Shown piece by piece: positions 1 through 6,406 of a stretch of 6,406 bases of DNA. The first letter of the stretch is position 1; each line of letters starts with the position of its first letter. Made by a program: the position numbers and the translations under genes. Source of the DNA: an uncultured Flavobacterium sp. (lineage in GTDB: Bacteria; Bacteroidota; Bacteroidia; Flavobacteriales; Flavobacteriaceae); NCBI RefSeq assembly GCF_937967675.1, contig NZ_CALBSN010000038.1, forward strand, positions 1 to 6,406, written 5' to 3'. Below the pieces are notes generated by a model, which saw only the letters and a list, made by a program, of their open reading frames with translations, was not told where the DNA came from and did not search any database.

Positions 1-1099
1 CTGCAAAACCATCCACAAAATCTTTCGTTCTACTAAACAAATGCGGTTGAAAAGCCGCAATGATTTTTTTACCTGGATACAATTCACGAACCGCTTGATG
101 CACCGCGTTAATTTCTGTTGGATGATGTGCGTAATCATCAATATAAACTAATTTTTCTTCTCTAATTTGAAACGAAAAACGTCTTCTTACTCCTTTAAAA
201 CTTGCTAAAGCATTAATTATCTTCTCATTTGAAACACCATACGATTTCGCCATTGCAAATGCCAACAAAGCATTCGTCAAATTATGATGACCTGGTAAGC
301 CAAATTTTACATTTTTAACTACTTCGGTTGGTGTTTTCACATCGAATACATAAAATCCGTTTTCAATTCGGATGTTTTGAGCTGAAAAATCAGCATCGTT
401 ATTAACTCCGATAGTATTTCCTTCTAATGGCAATCCTTTGATTATGTATAAATTTTCGCTTGGCGTTTTGGCTGCAAATTCTCTGAATGATTCCTCAATG
501 CTTGCTGCATCTCCATAAATATCCAAATGATCCGCATCCATAGAAGTTACACAAGAAACGTTTGGATGCAAATGCAAAAACGAACGATCAAATTCATCTG
601 CTTCCACCACCGTAACCGTTTTTCCAGAACCAATTAAATTGGAATTATAGTTTTCGACAATTCCACCTAAAAAAGCCGTAACATCTACACCACTCTCATA
701 TAAAACGTGACCTAAAATACTTGAAGTAGTTGTTTTCCCGTGCGTTCCTGCAACAGCGAAACAATAGGTATCTTTCGTTATAATTCCTAAAACTTCAGCA
801 CGCTTTTTAATAGTAAATCCTCTTTCGATGAAATAATTCCATTCGGAATGTGAAACTGGAACGGCTGGCGTTACGATTACCAATGTATTTTCAACATAAA
901 AATCGGTTGGAATTAAATTGATATTATCTTCAAAATGAATTTCTAAACCGACAGCTTGTAACTCATCGGTTAACTGCGTTGGTGTTTTATCATAACCTAC
1001 TACTTTTTTTCCAATGTATTGAAAATAGCGAGCAAGAGCACTCATTCCGATGCCTCCGATACCTATGAAATAAACGTTATGTATTTGATTTAGATTCAT
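1..1099 (-). CDS. murC: UDP-N-acetylmuramate--L-alanine ligase MurC (partial, C-terminus off the left edge)
   Basis: MurC is the cytoplasmic Mur ligase that uses ATP to join L-alanine to UDP-MurNAc, the first stem-peptide step. Reading from the ATG at 1099-1097 gives 366 open codons to the window edge. The N-terminal Rossmann-like UDP-binding domain opens with FIGIGGIGMS (residues 11-20). The central ATPase domain has the P-loop GTHGKTTT (118-125), EADEFDRSFL (166-175), DADHLD (188-193) and GHHN (270-273). The C-terminal domain begins with GVRRRF (303-308) and DDYAHHPTE (321-329), a MurC hallmark that separates it from MurD and MurE. Full-length members have roughly 450-490 residues, so about 80-120 residues lie outside the window. 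It is the last gene of the visible operon, 40 bases after murG, and its leader holds a GC-rich repeat-like element. The ATG fits well because the nucleotide-binding motif follows at the usual distance. Identity is near certain. Confidence 0.97.
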   Translation of the reverse strand, partial: MNLNQIHNVYFIGIGGIGMSALARYFQYIGKKVVGYDKTPTQLTDELQAVGLEIHFEDNINLIPTDFYVENTLVIVTPAVPVSHSEWNYFIERGFTIKKRAEVLGIITKDTYCFAVAGTHGKTTTSSILGHVLYESGVDVTAFLGGIVENYNSNLIGSGKTVTVVEADEFDRSFLHLHPNVSCVTSMDADHLDIYGDAASIEESFREFAAKTPSENLYIIKGLPLEGNTIGVNNDADFSAQNIRIENGFYVFDVKTPTEVVKNVKFGLPGHHNLTNALLAFAMAKSYGVSNEKIINALASFKGVRRRFSFQIREEKLVYIDDYAHHPTEINAVHQAVRELYPGKKIIAAFQPHLFSRTKDFVDGFA

Positions 1100-1105
1100 A
1101 TTTTT

Positions 1106-1133
1106 CTTGCCACAAAGACGCTAAGGCGCCAAG
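1106..1133 (-). repeat. GC-rich repeat-like element in the murG-murC spacer
   Basis: The 40-base spacer between the murG stop and the murC ATG holds a 28-base block that is clearly richer in G and C than its AT-rich surroundings. On the coding strand it starts CTTGGCGCC and ends GTGGCAAG, so its outer four bases (CTTG/CAAG) are inverted repeats. Inside, GGCGC-CTTA-GCGTC can form a five-pair hairpin with one G-U pair. From memory, similar 'GCGCCTTAGCGTCTTTG' strings recur between genes in Flavobacterium and other genomes, which suggests a dispersed repeat, but I could not search for this. It lies directly upstream of murC, ending 6 bases before the start codon, so it could affect murC translation or transcript stability. 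It has no T-tract like that of an intrinsic terminator. Confidence 0.5.
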
Positions 1134-1139
1134 TTATTT

Positions 1140-2231
1140 TTAATTTTTGATTAGCTTTACTATTTCTTCAACAATATCTTTTGTTGCGTTAGGTTTGGCT
1201 AATTTCTTTATGTTTTGACTTAATTCTGCTTGTTTATTTTCGTTTGAAATTAAATCAGAAAAAACTGTTTCAAATTGGGCATCTAATTCTGATTCTTTAA
1301 TTAAAATGGCACCGTTTTTATCTGAAATTGCTTTTGCGTTTTTCGTTTGATGATCTTCGGCAACATTTGGTGACGGAATGAAAATCGTTGGTTTTCCTAC
1401 AATACATAATTCCGAAACGGATGATGCTCCTGAGCGCGAAATTACAACATCTGCAGCAGCGTAAACCAAATCCATTCTATCAATAAAAGCTACTACTTGA
1501 ACGTTTTCTTTTTCATTATATTTTGAGTAATCATTCAAATATAATTTTCCGCATTGCCAAATGATTTGAATGTTTTGACTCAATAGAAAATCCAATTCTT
1601 TTTCAATCAATTGGTTGATTCTTCTAGCACCTAAACTTCCGCCTAAAACTAGCAAGGTTTTTTTATTTGCATCTAATTTAAAATAAGCGATAGCTTCACT
1701 TTTGCTTGCTTCGTTAATCAAATCTTGACGCACTGGATTTCCAGTTAAAATCATTTTATCTTTTGGAAAAAATCGTTCCAAATTTTCGTAAGCCACACAA
1801 ATTTTATTCGCCTTTTTAGCTAATAATTTATTCGTAATTCCTGGATATGAATTTTGTTCTTGAATAACCGTTGGAATATTTAACATCGAAGCCACTTTCA
1901 AAACGGCTCCACTTGCAAAACCTCCGGTTCCGATTACTACATCAGGCTTGAAACTTTTAATAATTCGGAATGAATTCCACATACTTGAAAGTAATTTGAA
2001 TGGAAACATAGCATTATCTAAAGTCAGTTTTCGTTGAATTCCCGAAATCCATAATCCTTTGATGGCGTAACCTGCTTGAGGTACTTTTTGCATTTCCATT
2101 TTATCTTTGGCACCTACAAAAAGAAACTCCGCTTCAGGAAAACGAGATTTTAATTCGTTCGCAATCGCAACGGCTGGATAAATATGTCCGCCTGTTCCGC
2201 CTCCGCTAATTATGAATCTTGGTTTTTTCAT
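1140..2231 (-). CDS. murG: UDP-GlcNAc:lipid I N-acetylglucosaminyltransferase MurG
   Basis: MurG is a peripheral GT-B (GT28 family) enzyme on the inner face of the membrane. It transfers GlcNAc from UDP-GlcNAc to lipid I, making lipid II. The 363-residue length is normal for the family. The N-terminal acceptor domain has the glycine-rich loop GGGTGGHIYPA (10-20), GTGGFASG (101-108) and QEQNSYPGITN (124-134). The linker has TGNPVR (163-168). The C-terminal UDP-GlcNAc domain has LGGSLGAR (196-203), SRSGASSVSEL (265-275, with the conserved Glu at 274 expected to contact the uridine ribose) and AEDHQTKNA (291-299), matching the DxQQxxNA region of E. coli MurG. Its ATG shares one base with the ftsW stop (TAATG), so translational coupling to ftsW is likely. 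The sequence before the ATG is a run of A residues with no Shine-Dalgarno motif. All key motifs are intact. Confidence 0.98.
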   Translation of the reverse strand: MKKPRFIISGGGTGGHIYPAVAIANELKSRFPEAEFLFVGAKDKMEMQKVPQAGYAIKGLWISGIQRKLTLDNAMFPFKLLSSMWNSFRIIKSFKPDVVIGTGGFASGAVLKVASMLNIPTVIQEQNSYPGITNKLLAKKANKICVAYENLERFFPKDKMILTGNPVRQDLINEASKSEAIAYFKLDANKKTLLVLGGSLGARRINQLIEKELDFLLSQNIQIIWQCGKLYLNDYSKYNEKENVQVVAFIDRMDLVYAAADVVISRSGASSVSELCIVGKPTIFIPSPNVAEDHQTKNAKAISDKNGAILIKESELDAQFETVFSDLISNENKQAELSQNIKKLAKPNATKDIVEEIVKLIKN

Positions 2232-3586
2232 TATTTTTTATTTAAAACTGCGTTCATTGGATTTTGTCCGTTTACTAGCACATCTCCGTTTTCATCTTCG
2301 ATTAAAGATTCTCTAATCGAACTTTTAATATCGTTTATTTTTTGCTGATTTTCATCCGCTTCTTTCTCTTCATTCAAAGCCACTTGCGCATCGATAATTT
2401 GTTGTAAAGCTTCATCACGTTTGCGTTTTTCTTCTAAGTCTAAAGCAACTTCTTCTTCTTTCTTGGTCACACTTAAAATAATTCCGACAGCGATACACGT
2501 CATCCAAATGGAAGTTCCTCCACTACTAATCAATGGTAAAGGTTGCCCTGTTACTGGCAATAATTCTACAGCAACTCCCATATTCACAAATGCTTGGAAT
2601 ATGATTGGAAAACCAAGACCAATAATCAATAATTTTCCGAATAAACTAGTAGCCTTTTGAGCATTGATAACAAATCGAATTAACAATAACAAATACAATC
2701 CGATGATAGTTACCGCTCCAACTAATCCCCATTCTTCTACAATAATGGCGAAAATAAAATCAGAAGAAGACTGCGGTAGGAAATTTTTCTGAACACTTTT
2801 TCCAGCTCCTAATCCAATTACTCCACCAGAAGCGATAGCGATTTTTGCTTTTTCAATTTGGTAATCATCTTCGTTTGGCGTGTCTTTTGTAAAACGTTCG
2901 ATACGCTTTTCCCAAGTATTAACCCTATTGAAATATTTATTATCTGGAAAAGCTTTGCCTAATAAAATAAACAAAAGTAGTGCGGAGAATCCCATTGCTA
3001 AAACAATCCCTAAATACTTTAAAGGGTATTGACCAATAAAAATCAACATGCAAATCATTGCGAAAATTAAAGCTGTTGTTGAAAAATTGGCTGGTAAAAT
3101 CAATGCCAAAACCGCTCCAACAGGAATCCATAATTCCAAAAAAGATTCTTTAAAAGAATACTCTTTATCACTTACTTTTGCTAAATATCTAGCTACATAA
3201 ACCATTAATATTATAAAGGCTAAAGTAGAAGTTTGAAAACTCACCCCTACAAACGGAATTTGAATCCAACGACTAGCATTTGCACCACCAATTTCTGTTC
3301 CTTTAAACAAAGTATAAACCAATAACAAAACCACTAAAGGAATTCCAAAAATAGATAACGCTTTGAAATAGTGATAAGGCATTTTATGAATCCAATAAAT
3401 GATTCCAAATCCCAATAATACATGAACCGCATGTTTAAACAAATGTCCTATCGTAGTTCCGTTACCCACAACATAAACTAAGTTGGTACTAGCACTATAA
3501 ACAGGTAAAAAAGAGACTAGAGCTAATAGAAAAACTATAGCCCAAATGGTTTTATCTCCTCTTAATTTACCAATGATATCGAACAT
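2231..3586 (-). CDS. ftsW: Septal SEDS peptidoglycan glycosyltransferase FtsW
   Basis: FtsW is the multi-pass SEDS membrane protein that polymerises lipid II at the division septum with its class B penicillin-binding protein partner; older annotations call it a lipid II flippase. About ten hydrophobic segments lie between residues 14 and 373. Family motifs are ANASRWI (102-108), the large extracytoplasmic loop ending in SSSDFIFAIIVEEWG (273-287), whose Asp276 matches the catalytic Asp of SEDS enzymes, and LPVTGQPLPLISSGGTS (343-359). Two features stand out. The usual Q-P-S/A-E-L-x-K motif reads FQTSTLAF (117-124), without the Glu and Lys. A charged, Glu/Lys-rich tail of about 76 residues (376-451), probably cytoplasmic and partly coiled coil, makes it longer than the 414-residue E. 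coli protein. RodA is the alternative, but placement between murD and murG is the classic ftsW position. The ATG follows murD by 21 bases. Confidence 0.96.
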   Translation of the reverse strand: MFDIIGKLRGDKTIWAIVFLLALVSFLPVYSASTNLVYVVGNGTTIGHLFKHAVHVLLGFGIIYWIHKMPYHYFKALSIFGIPLVVLLLVYTLFKGTEIGGANASRWIQIPFVGVSFQTSTLAFIILMVYVARYLAKVSDKEYSFKESFLELWIPVGAVLALILPANFSTTALIFAMICMLIFIGQYPLKYLGIVLAMGFSALLLFILLGKAFPDNKYFNRVNTWEKRIERFTKDTPNEDDYQIEKAKIAIASGGVIGLGAGKSVQKNFLPQSSSDFIFAIIVEEWGLVGAVTIIGLYLLLLIRFVINAQKATSLFGKLLIIGLGFPIIFQAFVNMGVAVELLPVTGQPLPLISSGGTSIWMTCIAVGIILSVTKKEEEVALDLEEKRKRDEALQQIIDAQVALNEEKEADENQQKINDIKSSIRESLIEDENGDVLVNGQNPMNAVLNKK

Positions 3587-3588
3587 TT

Positions 3589-3609
3589 TATTGTTTATTG
3601 CTTATTGTT
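3589..3609 (-). repeat. Three-copy 7-base tandem repeat forming the ftsW leader
   Basis: On the coding strand the spacer between murD and ftsW consists of three adjacent 7-base units, AACAATA, AGCAATA and AACAATA, followed by AA and the ftsW ATG. The first unit starts inside the murD TAA stop. The middle copy differs at one position. The leader is free of G apart from one base and should be unstructured, which suits initiation without Shine-Dalgarno pairing as is usual in Bacteroidota. The mraY leader has a related string (AAGCAAACAAT just before its ATG). The repeat pattern is seen directly; a role in translation is inference. Confidence 0.55.
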
Positions 3610-4942
3610 ACAAATTGTGAACCGCTTGTTTAAATTGTTTACCTCTGTCTTCGTAGTTTTCGAATAAATCAAAACTTGCACAAGCTGGCGATAACAAAAC
3701 GCTATCTCCCTTTTCTGCTAAACGTTGCGCTAATTGAACTGCTTCTGACATTGAAGTGGTTTCTACCATCACATCCACCACATTATTAAATGCGTTGATG
3801 ATTTTTGTATTATCAACACCTAAACAAACAATTGCTTTTACTTTTTCACGAACTAAAGGCATTAACTCATCGTAATCATTTCCTTTATCAACACCTCCTA
3901 CAATCCAAACCGTTGGTGTATTCATACTATCCAAAGCATAAAAAACCGAATTTACATTCGTAGCTTTAGAATCGTTGATGTATTGCACGCCTTGAATTTT
4001 TAATACTTTTTCTAATCGGTGCTCTACTCCTTGGAAATTAGTCAAACTTTCTCTGATGGTTTGTTTTCTAATGTTCAACAATTGCGCTACAGCTGTTGCT
4101 GCCATTGCATTTTTAATGTTGTGTTTTCCTTCTAATGCTAGTTCGTTGATTGGCATAGTAAATAATTCGTTTTTAATAGTACTGTTGATCTTGTTATCTT
4201 CTATAAATCCTCCGTCGTTTTCAGGTTTTCCTGTTAATGAAAAAGGAACTTTATTTGCTTTAATTTTGTTATTCTTTAACCAATTTTGAATCGCTTCGTC
4301 TTCATTGTCATATATCAAATAATCGGCTTCTGTTTGATTTTTTGTAATTCTAAATTTTGAATTGATGTACAAACTATAATCGTAATTGTATCGATCCAAA
4401 TGGTCTGGACTGATGTTGGTCAAAATCGCAATATGTGGTTTGTAGTTGATGATTCCATCTAACTGAAAACTACTCAATTCTAACACATAAATATCGTGCT
4501 TGTTTTCGGCCACTTGCCAAGCGAAGCTTTTTCCAATATTTCCAGCTAAACCGACATTCAAGCCACCTTGTTTTAACAGGTGATACGTCAAAAGCGTTGT
4601 GGTAGTTTTTCCGTTACTTCCTGTGATTCCAACTGTTGTTGCATCGGTAAATTGAATAGCAAATTCGATTTCAGAAATTACAGGAATTCCTTTTCCGATT
4701 AGCTTTTTTACGATGGGTGCTTTTTCGGGAATTCCTGGACTTTTCATTACTACATCGGCATTCAGAATTAATTCTTCTGTGTGCTTTTCATCTTCCCAAT
4801 CGATCCCATTAATGGTAAGAACTTCTTTATAATTCTCTTTTATTTTTCCAAAATCCGACACAAAAACATCGTATCCTTTTTTCTTTCCTAAGATGGCGGT
4901 TCCTACTCCACTTTCGCCTCCGCCTAAAACTACCAGTCGCAT
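3608..4942 (-). CDS. murD: UDP-N-acetylmuramoyl-L-alanine--D-glutamate ligase MurD
   Basis: MurD is the cytoplasmic ATP-dependent ligase that adds D-glutamate to UDP-MurNAc-L-Ala, the second stem-peptide step. The 444-residue length is typical. The N-terminal domain opens with VVLGGGESGVG (4-14), with MKSPGIP at 66-72. The ATPase domain has GITGSNGKTTT (105-115), LELSSFQL (154-161), NISPDHLDRY (176-185) and Lys196 in YINSKFRI, the position of the carbamylated lysine in E. coli MurD. GKHNIKNAMAA (272-282) and GVEHRLE (305-311) mark the domain junction. The C-terminal substrate domain has NDSKATN (323-329), VGGVDKG (348-354) and SPACASFDLFENYEDRG (418-434), the MurD-specific signature that separates it from MurC, MurE and MurF. 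The ATG starts one base after the mraY stop (TAAGATG), so coupled translation is likely. All recognised catalytic residues are present. Confidence 0.98.
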   Translation of the reverse strand: MRLVVLGGGESGVGTAILGKKKGYDVFVSDFGKIKENYKEVLTINGIDWEDEKHTEELILNADVVMKSPGIPEKAPIVKKLIGKGIPVISEIEFAIQFTDATTVGITGSNGKTTTTLLTYHLLKQGGLNVGLAGNIGKSFAWQVAENKHDIYVLELSSFQLDGIINYKPHIAILTNISPDHLDRYNYDYSLYINSKFRITKNQTEADYLIYDNEDEAIQNWLKNNKIKANKVPFSLTGKPENDGGFIEDNKINSTIKNELFTMPINELALEGKHNIKNAMAATAVAQLLNIRKQTIRESLTNFQGVEHRLEKVLKIQGVQYINDSKATNVNSVFYALDSMNTPTVWIVGGVDKGNDYDELMPLVREKVKAIVCLGVDNTKIINAFNNVVDVMVETTSMSEAVQLAQRLAEKGDSVLLSPACASFDLFENYEDRGKQFKQAVHNL

Positions 4943-4943
4943 C

Positions 4944-6164
4944 TTATCTCAATTTTAAAGAAACGAGTGAAAAAATCGCCAATAGAATTCCAACAATCCA
5001 AAATCGGGTTACGATTCTACTTTCGTGATAGCCTTTTTTCTGATAGTGGTGATGCAATGGTGACATTAGGAAAATTCGTCTTCCTTCACCGTATTTCTTT
5101 TTGGTATATTTGAAATAACTCACTTGAATCATAACCGATAAATTTTCGGCTAAGAAAATTCCGCAGATAACTGGAATTAATAATTCTTTACGGATTGATA
5201 TTGCAATTACAGCGATTATTCCACCAATAGTTAAACTTCCTGTATCACCCATGAATACTGATGCTGGATATGCGTTGTACCAAAGAAATCCAACCAAAGC
5301 TCCAACGAATGCTGCGATATAAACCGTCATTTCACCAGCATTTGGTATGTACATAATGTTCAAATAATCGGAAAAAATGATGTTTCCTGAAACGAAAGTG
5401 AACAATCCGAGTGTGAGTACGGAAATTGCGGAAGTCCCTGCGGCTAAACCATCAATACCATCGGTTAAATTGGCTCCGTTTGAAACAGCTGTAATGATTA
5501 AAATTACCATTGGAATAAAAATCAACCAAGCATAATCTTTGTAATCATCACCCATGAATGATAATACTTCCGCGTAATCAAATTCGTTATTTTTAAAAAA
5601 TGGAATTGTTGTTGCCGTTGATTTTTCTTCTAAATCCGCTGGTTTGATATTGTTTTCAATTTTAACTCTTGATGTTAAAGTGTCTTTACGAACTGTTACA
5701 TCTGGACTCAAATACAAAACGGTTCCAACGATTAAACCTAAACCAACTTGCCCAATAACTTTGAAAATTCCTTTTAAACCTTGTTTATCTTTCTTGAAAA
5801 TTTTAATATAATCATCAATAAAACCGATAGTTCCCATCCAAAGCGTGGTCATTATCAATAAAATAATGTAAATGTTATTCAACTTCGCCAATAACAAAAC
5901 CGGAATTAAAGTCGCCAAAATGATAATAATTCCTCCCATTGTTGGCGTTCCTGCTTTAGCGGTTTGACCTTCTAAACCAAGTTCACGAACCGTTTCACCT
6001 ACTTGCTGATTTCTTAAATAGTTGATGATTTTTTTTCCATAAATCGTAGCAATTAATATGGACAAAATAAAAGCTAATGCCGAGCGAAAAGTAATGTATT
6101 GAAACACTCCCGCTCCAGGAACATCAAAGGCTTTGTCTAAGTATTGAAAGATGTAGTATAACAT
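4944..6164 (-). CDS. mraY: Phospho-N-acetylmuramoyl-pentapeptide transferase MraY
   Basis: MraY is the integral membrane enzyme that transfers phospho-MurNAc-pentapeptide from the UDP-linked precursor to undecaprenyl phosphate, giving lipid I and UMP. Family motifs appear in order: KAGTPTMGG (70-78), the Asp pair in FIDDY (115-119), NLTDGIDGLA (232-241), WYNAYPASVFMGDTGSL (295-311, including Asn297 and the key Asp307) and MSPLHHHYQKKG (367-378) with the conserved histidine triad. About ten membrane segments are visible. At 406 residues it is some 45 longer than E. coli MraY (360), mainly because residues about 153-211 form an enlarged hydrophilic stretch between TM4 and TM5, on the periplasmic side by the known topology. 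The ATG at 6164-6162 follows murE by 36 bases. With no murF in between, its pentapeptide substrate depends on a ligase encoded elsewhere. Function is near certain. Confidence 0.98.
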   Translation of the reverse strand: MLYYIFQYLDKAFDVPGAGVFQYITFRSALAFILSILIATIYGKKIINYLRNQQVGETVRELGLEGQTAKAGTPTMGGIIIILATLIPVLLLAKLNNIYIILLIMTTLWMGTIGFIDDYIKIFKKDKQGLKGIFKVIGQVGLGLIVGTVLYLSPDVTVRKDTLTSRVKIENNIKPADLEEKSTATTIPFFKNNEFDYAEVLSFMGDDYKDYAWLIFIPMVILIITAVSNGANLTDGIDGLAAGTSAISVLTLGLFTFVSGNIIFSDYLNIMYIPNAGEMTVYIAAFVGALVGFLWYNAYPASVFMGDTGSLTIGGIIAVIAISIRKELLIPVICGIFLAENLSVMIQVSYFKYTKKKYGEGRRIFLMSPLHHHYQKKGYHESRIVTRFWIVGILLAIFSLVSLKLR

Positions 6165-6200
6165 ATTGTTTGCTTAGTTTTAAAGATTAATTATTGGCTT

Positions 6201-6406
6201 TTATTTGTTTAATTGTTGTAATAACTCAGTTACAATTTGTAAATCGTCGAAATCATGACGGACTCCGTTAATTTCTTGATACGTTTCATGACCTTTTCCA
6301 GCGATAAGAATAATATCGTTTGGATTTGCCAATTGACAAGCGGTTTTAATAGCTTGTTTTCTATCTAAAATAGAAACCGTTTTCTTAAAATTTTGAGGCT
6401 CTACTC
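6201..6406 (-). CDS. murE: UDP-N-acetylmuramoyl-tripeptide synthetase MurE (partial, C-terminal end only)
   Basis: Only the last 67 codons and the TAA stop (6203-6201) are in the window; the rest lies beyond the right edge. MurE is the cytoplasmic Mur ligase that adds the third stem residue, usually meso-diaminopimelate in Gram-negative bacteria, to UDP-MurNAc-L-Ala-D-Glu. The visible part is the end of the C-terminal domain: a DRKQAIKTA helix (residues 14-22 of the visible part), then ILIAGKGHETYQ (32-43), the characteristic MurE/MurF closing motif, and a short helix ending in LLQQLNK. MurF shares a similar end, but the 'GKGHE-YQ' form and the position directly before mraY in a Bacteroidota-like cluster favour MurE. 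The residues that set amino-acid specificity (the DNPR-type motif) are outside the window, so the diaminopimelate preference cannot be read here. Confidence 0.9.
   Translation of the reverse strand, partial: VEPQNFKKTVSILDRKQAIKTACQLANPNDIILIAGKGHETYQEINGVRHDFDDLQIVTELLQQLNK

Noticed and set aside
43..58. Small inverted repeat (GCGG/CCGC) that could be a hairpin
   Set aside because: It lies within murC codons for the conserved AAFQPH region, has a short imperfect stem and no T-tract, so it is best explained by coding constraint.
1100..1139. Possible promoter or terminator in the murG-murC spacer
   Set aside because: The hairpin is not followed by a T-tract on the coding strand, and the TTTG in the spacer lacks the TAnnTTTG spacing of the Bacteroidota -7 box and has no fitting -33 partner, so neither call is supported.
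2421..2660. Open frame on the + strand opposite the end of ftsW
   Set aside because: It lies wholly antisense to well-supported ftsW coding sequence, its translation resembles no family I know, and it has no sign of its own leader; it is a shadow frame.
2940..3131. Short open frame on the - strand inside ftsW
   Set aside because: It is out of frame with ftsW within conserved membrane-segment coding sequence, and its product (rich in Phe and Ser) looks like a frame shift of the real protein.
4056..4289. Open frame on the + strand opposite murD, with a hydrophobic product
   Set aside because: It is antisense to the conserved middle of murD. The apparent hydrophobicity comes from the antisense reading of AT-rich codons, as is common in such genomes.

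Overview
This window is a contiguous piece of a dcw (division and cell wall) cluster, with every gene on the minus strand. In transcription order (right to left) it holds the 3' end of murE, then complete mraY, murD, ftsW and murG, and the 5' four-fifths of murC, which runs off the left edge. The DNA is AT-rich. Start codons are preceded by A-rich leaders and not by clear Shine-Dalgarno sequences. The proteins carry features I associate with Bacteroidota, and Flavobacteriaceae (Flavobacterium-like) is the best guess: a long MraY with an enlarged TM4-TM5 periplasmic loop, an FtsW with 'FQTST' where 'QPSE/QPAE' is usual, and no murF between murE and mraY. The taxonomic call is inference from protein character and gene order.

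Layout on the + coordinates: 1-1099 murC (partial, C-terminus missing); 1100-1139 a short spacer holding a GC-rich repeat-like element; 1140-2231 murG; 2231-3586 ftsW, sharing one base with murG (TAATG); 3587-3607 a short spacer that is most of a three-copy 7-base tandem repeat; 3608-4942 murD; one base of spacing; 4944-6164 mraY; 6165-6200 a short AT-rich spacer; 6201-6406 murE (partial, last 67 codons). No spacer exceeds 40 bases. I see no tRNA, rRNA, IS, CRISPR, terminator or convincing promoter, so the block looks like the interior of one long operon.

Together the genes cover most of peptidoglycan precursor synthesis. MurC, MurD and MurE add the first three stem-peptide residues to UDP-MurNAc. 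MraY moves the finished MurNAc-pentapeptide onto undecaprenyl phosphate (lipid I). MurG adds GlcNAc to give lipid II. FtsW polymerises lipid II at the septum with its partner penicillin-binding protein. MurF, needed between MurE and MraY, is not in this stretch and must be encoded elsewhere.

The catalytic motifs I could check are intact and nothing looks broken or transferred. I found no undescribed system. The points worth a second look are small: the repeat-like element in the murC leader, the charged C-terminal tail and altered SEDS motif of FtsW, the MraY periplasmic insertion, and the tandem-repeat leader of ftsW.
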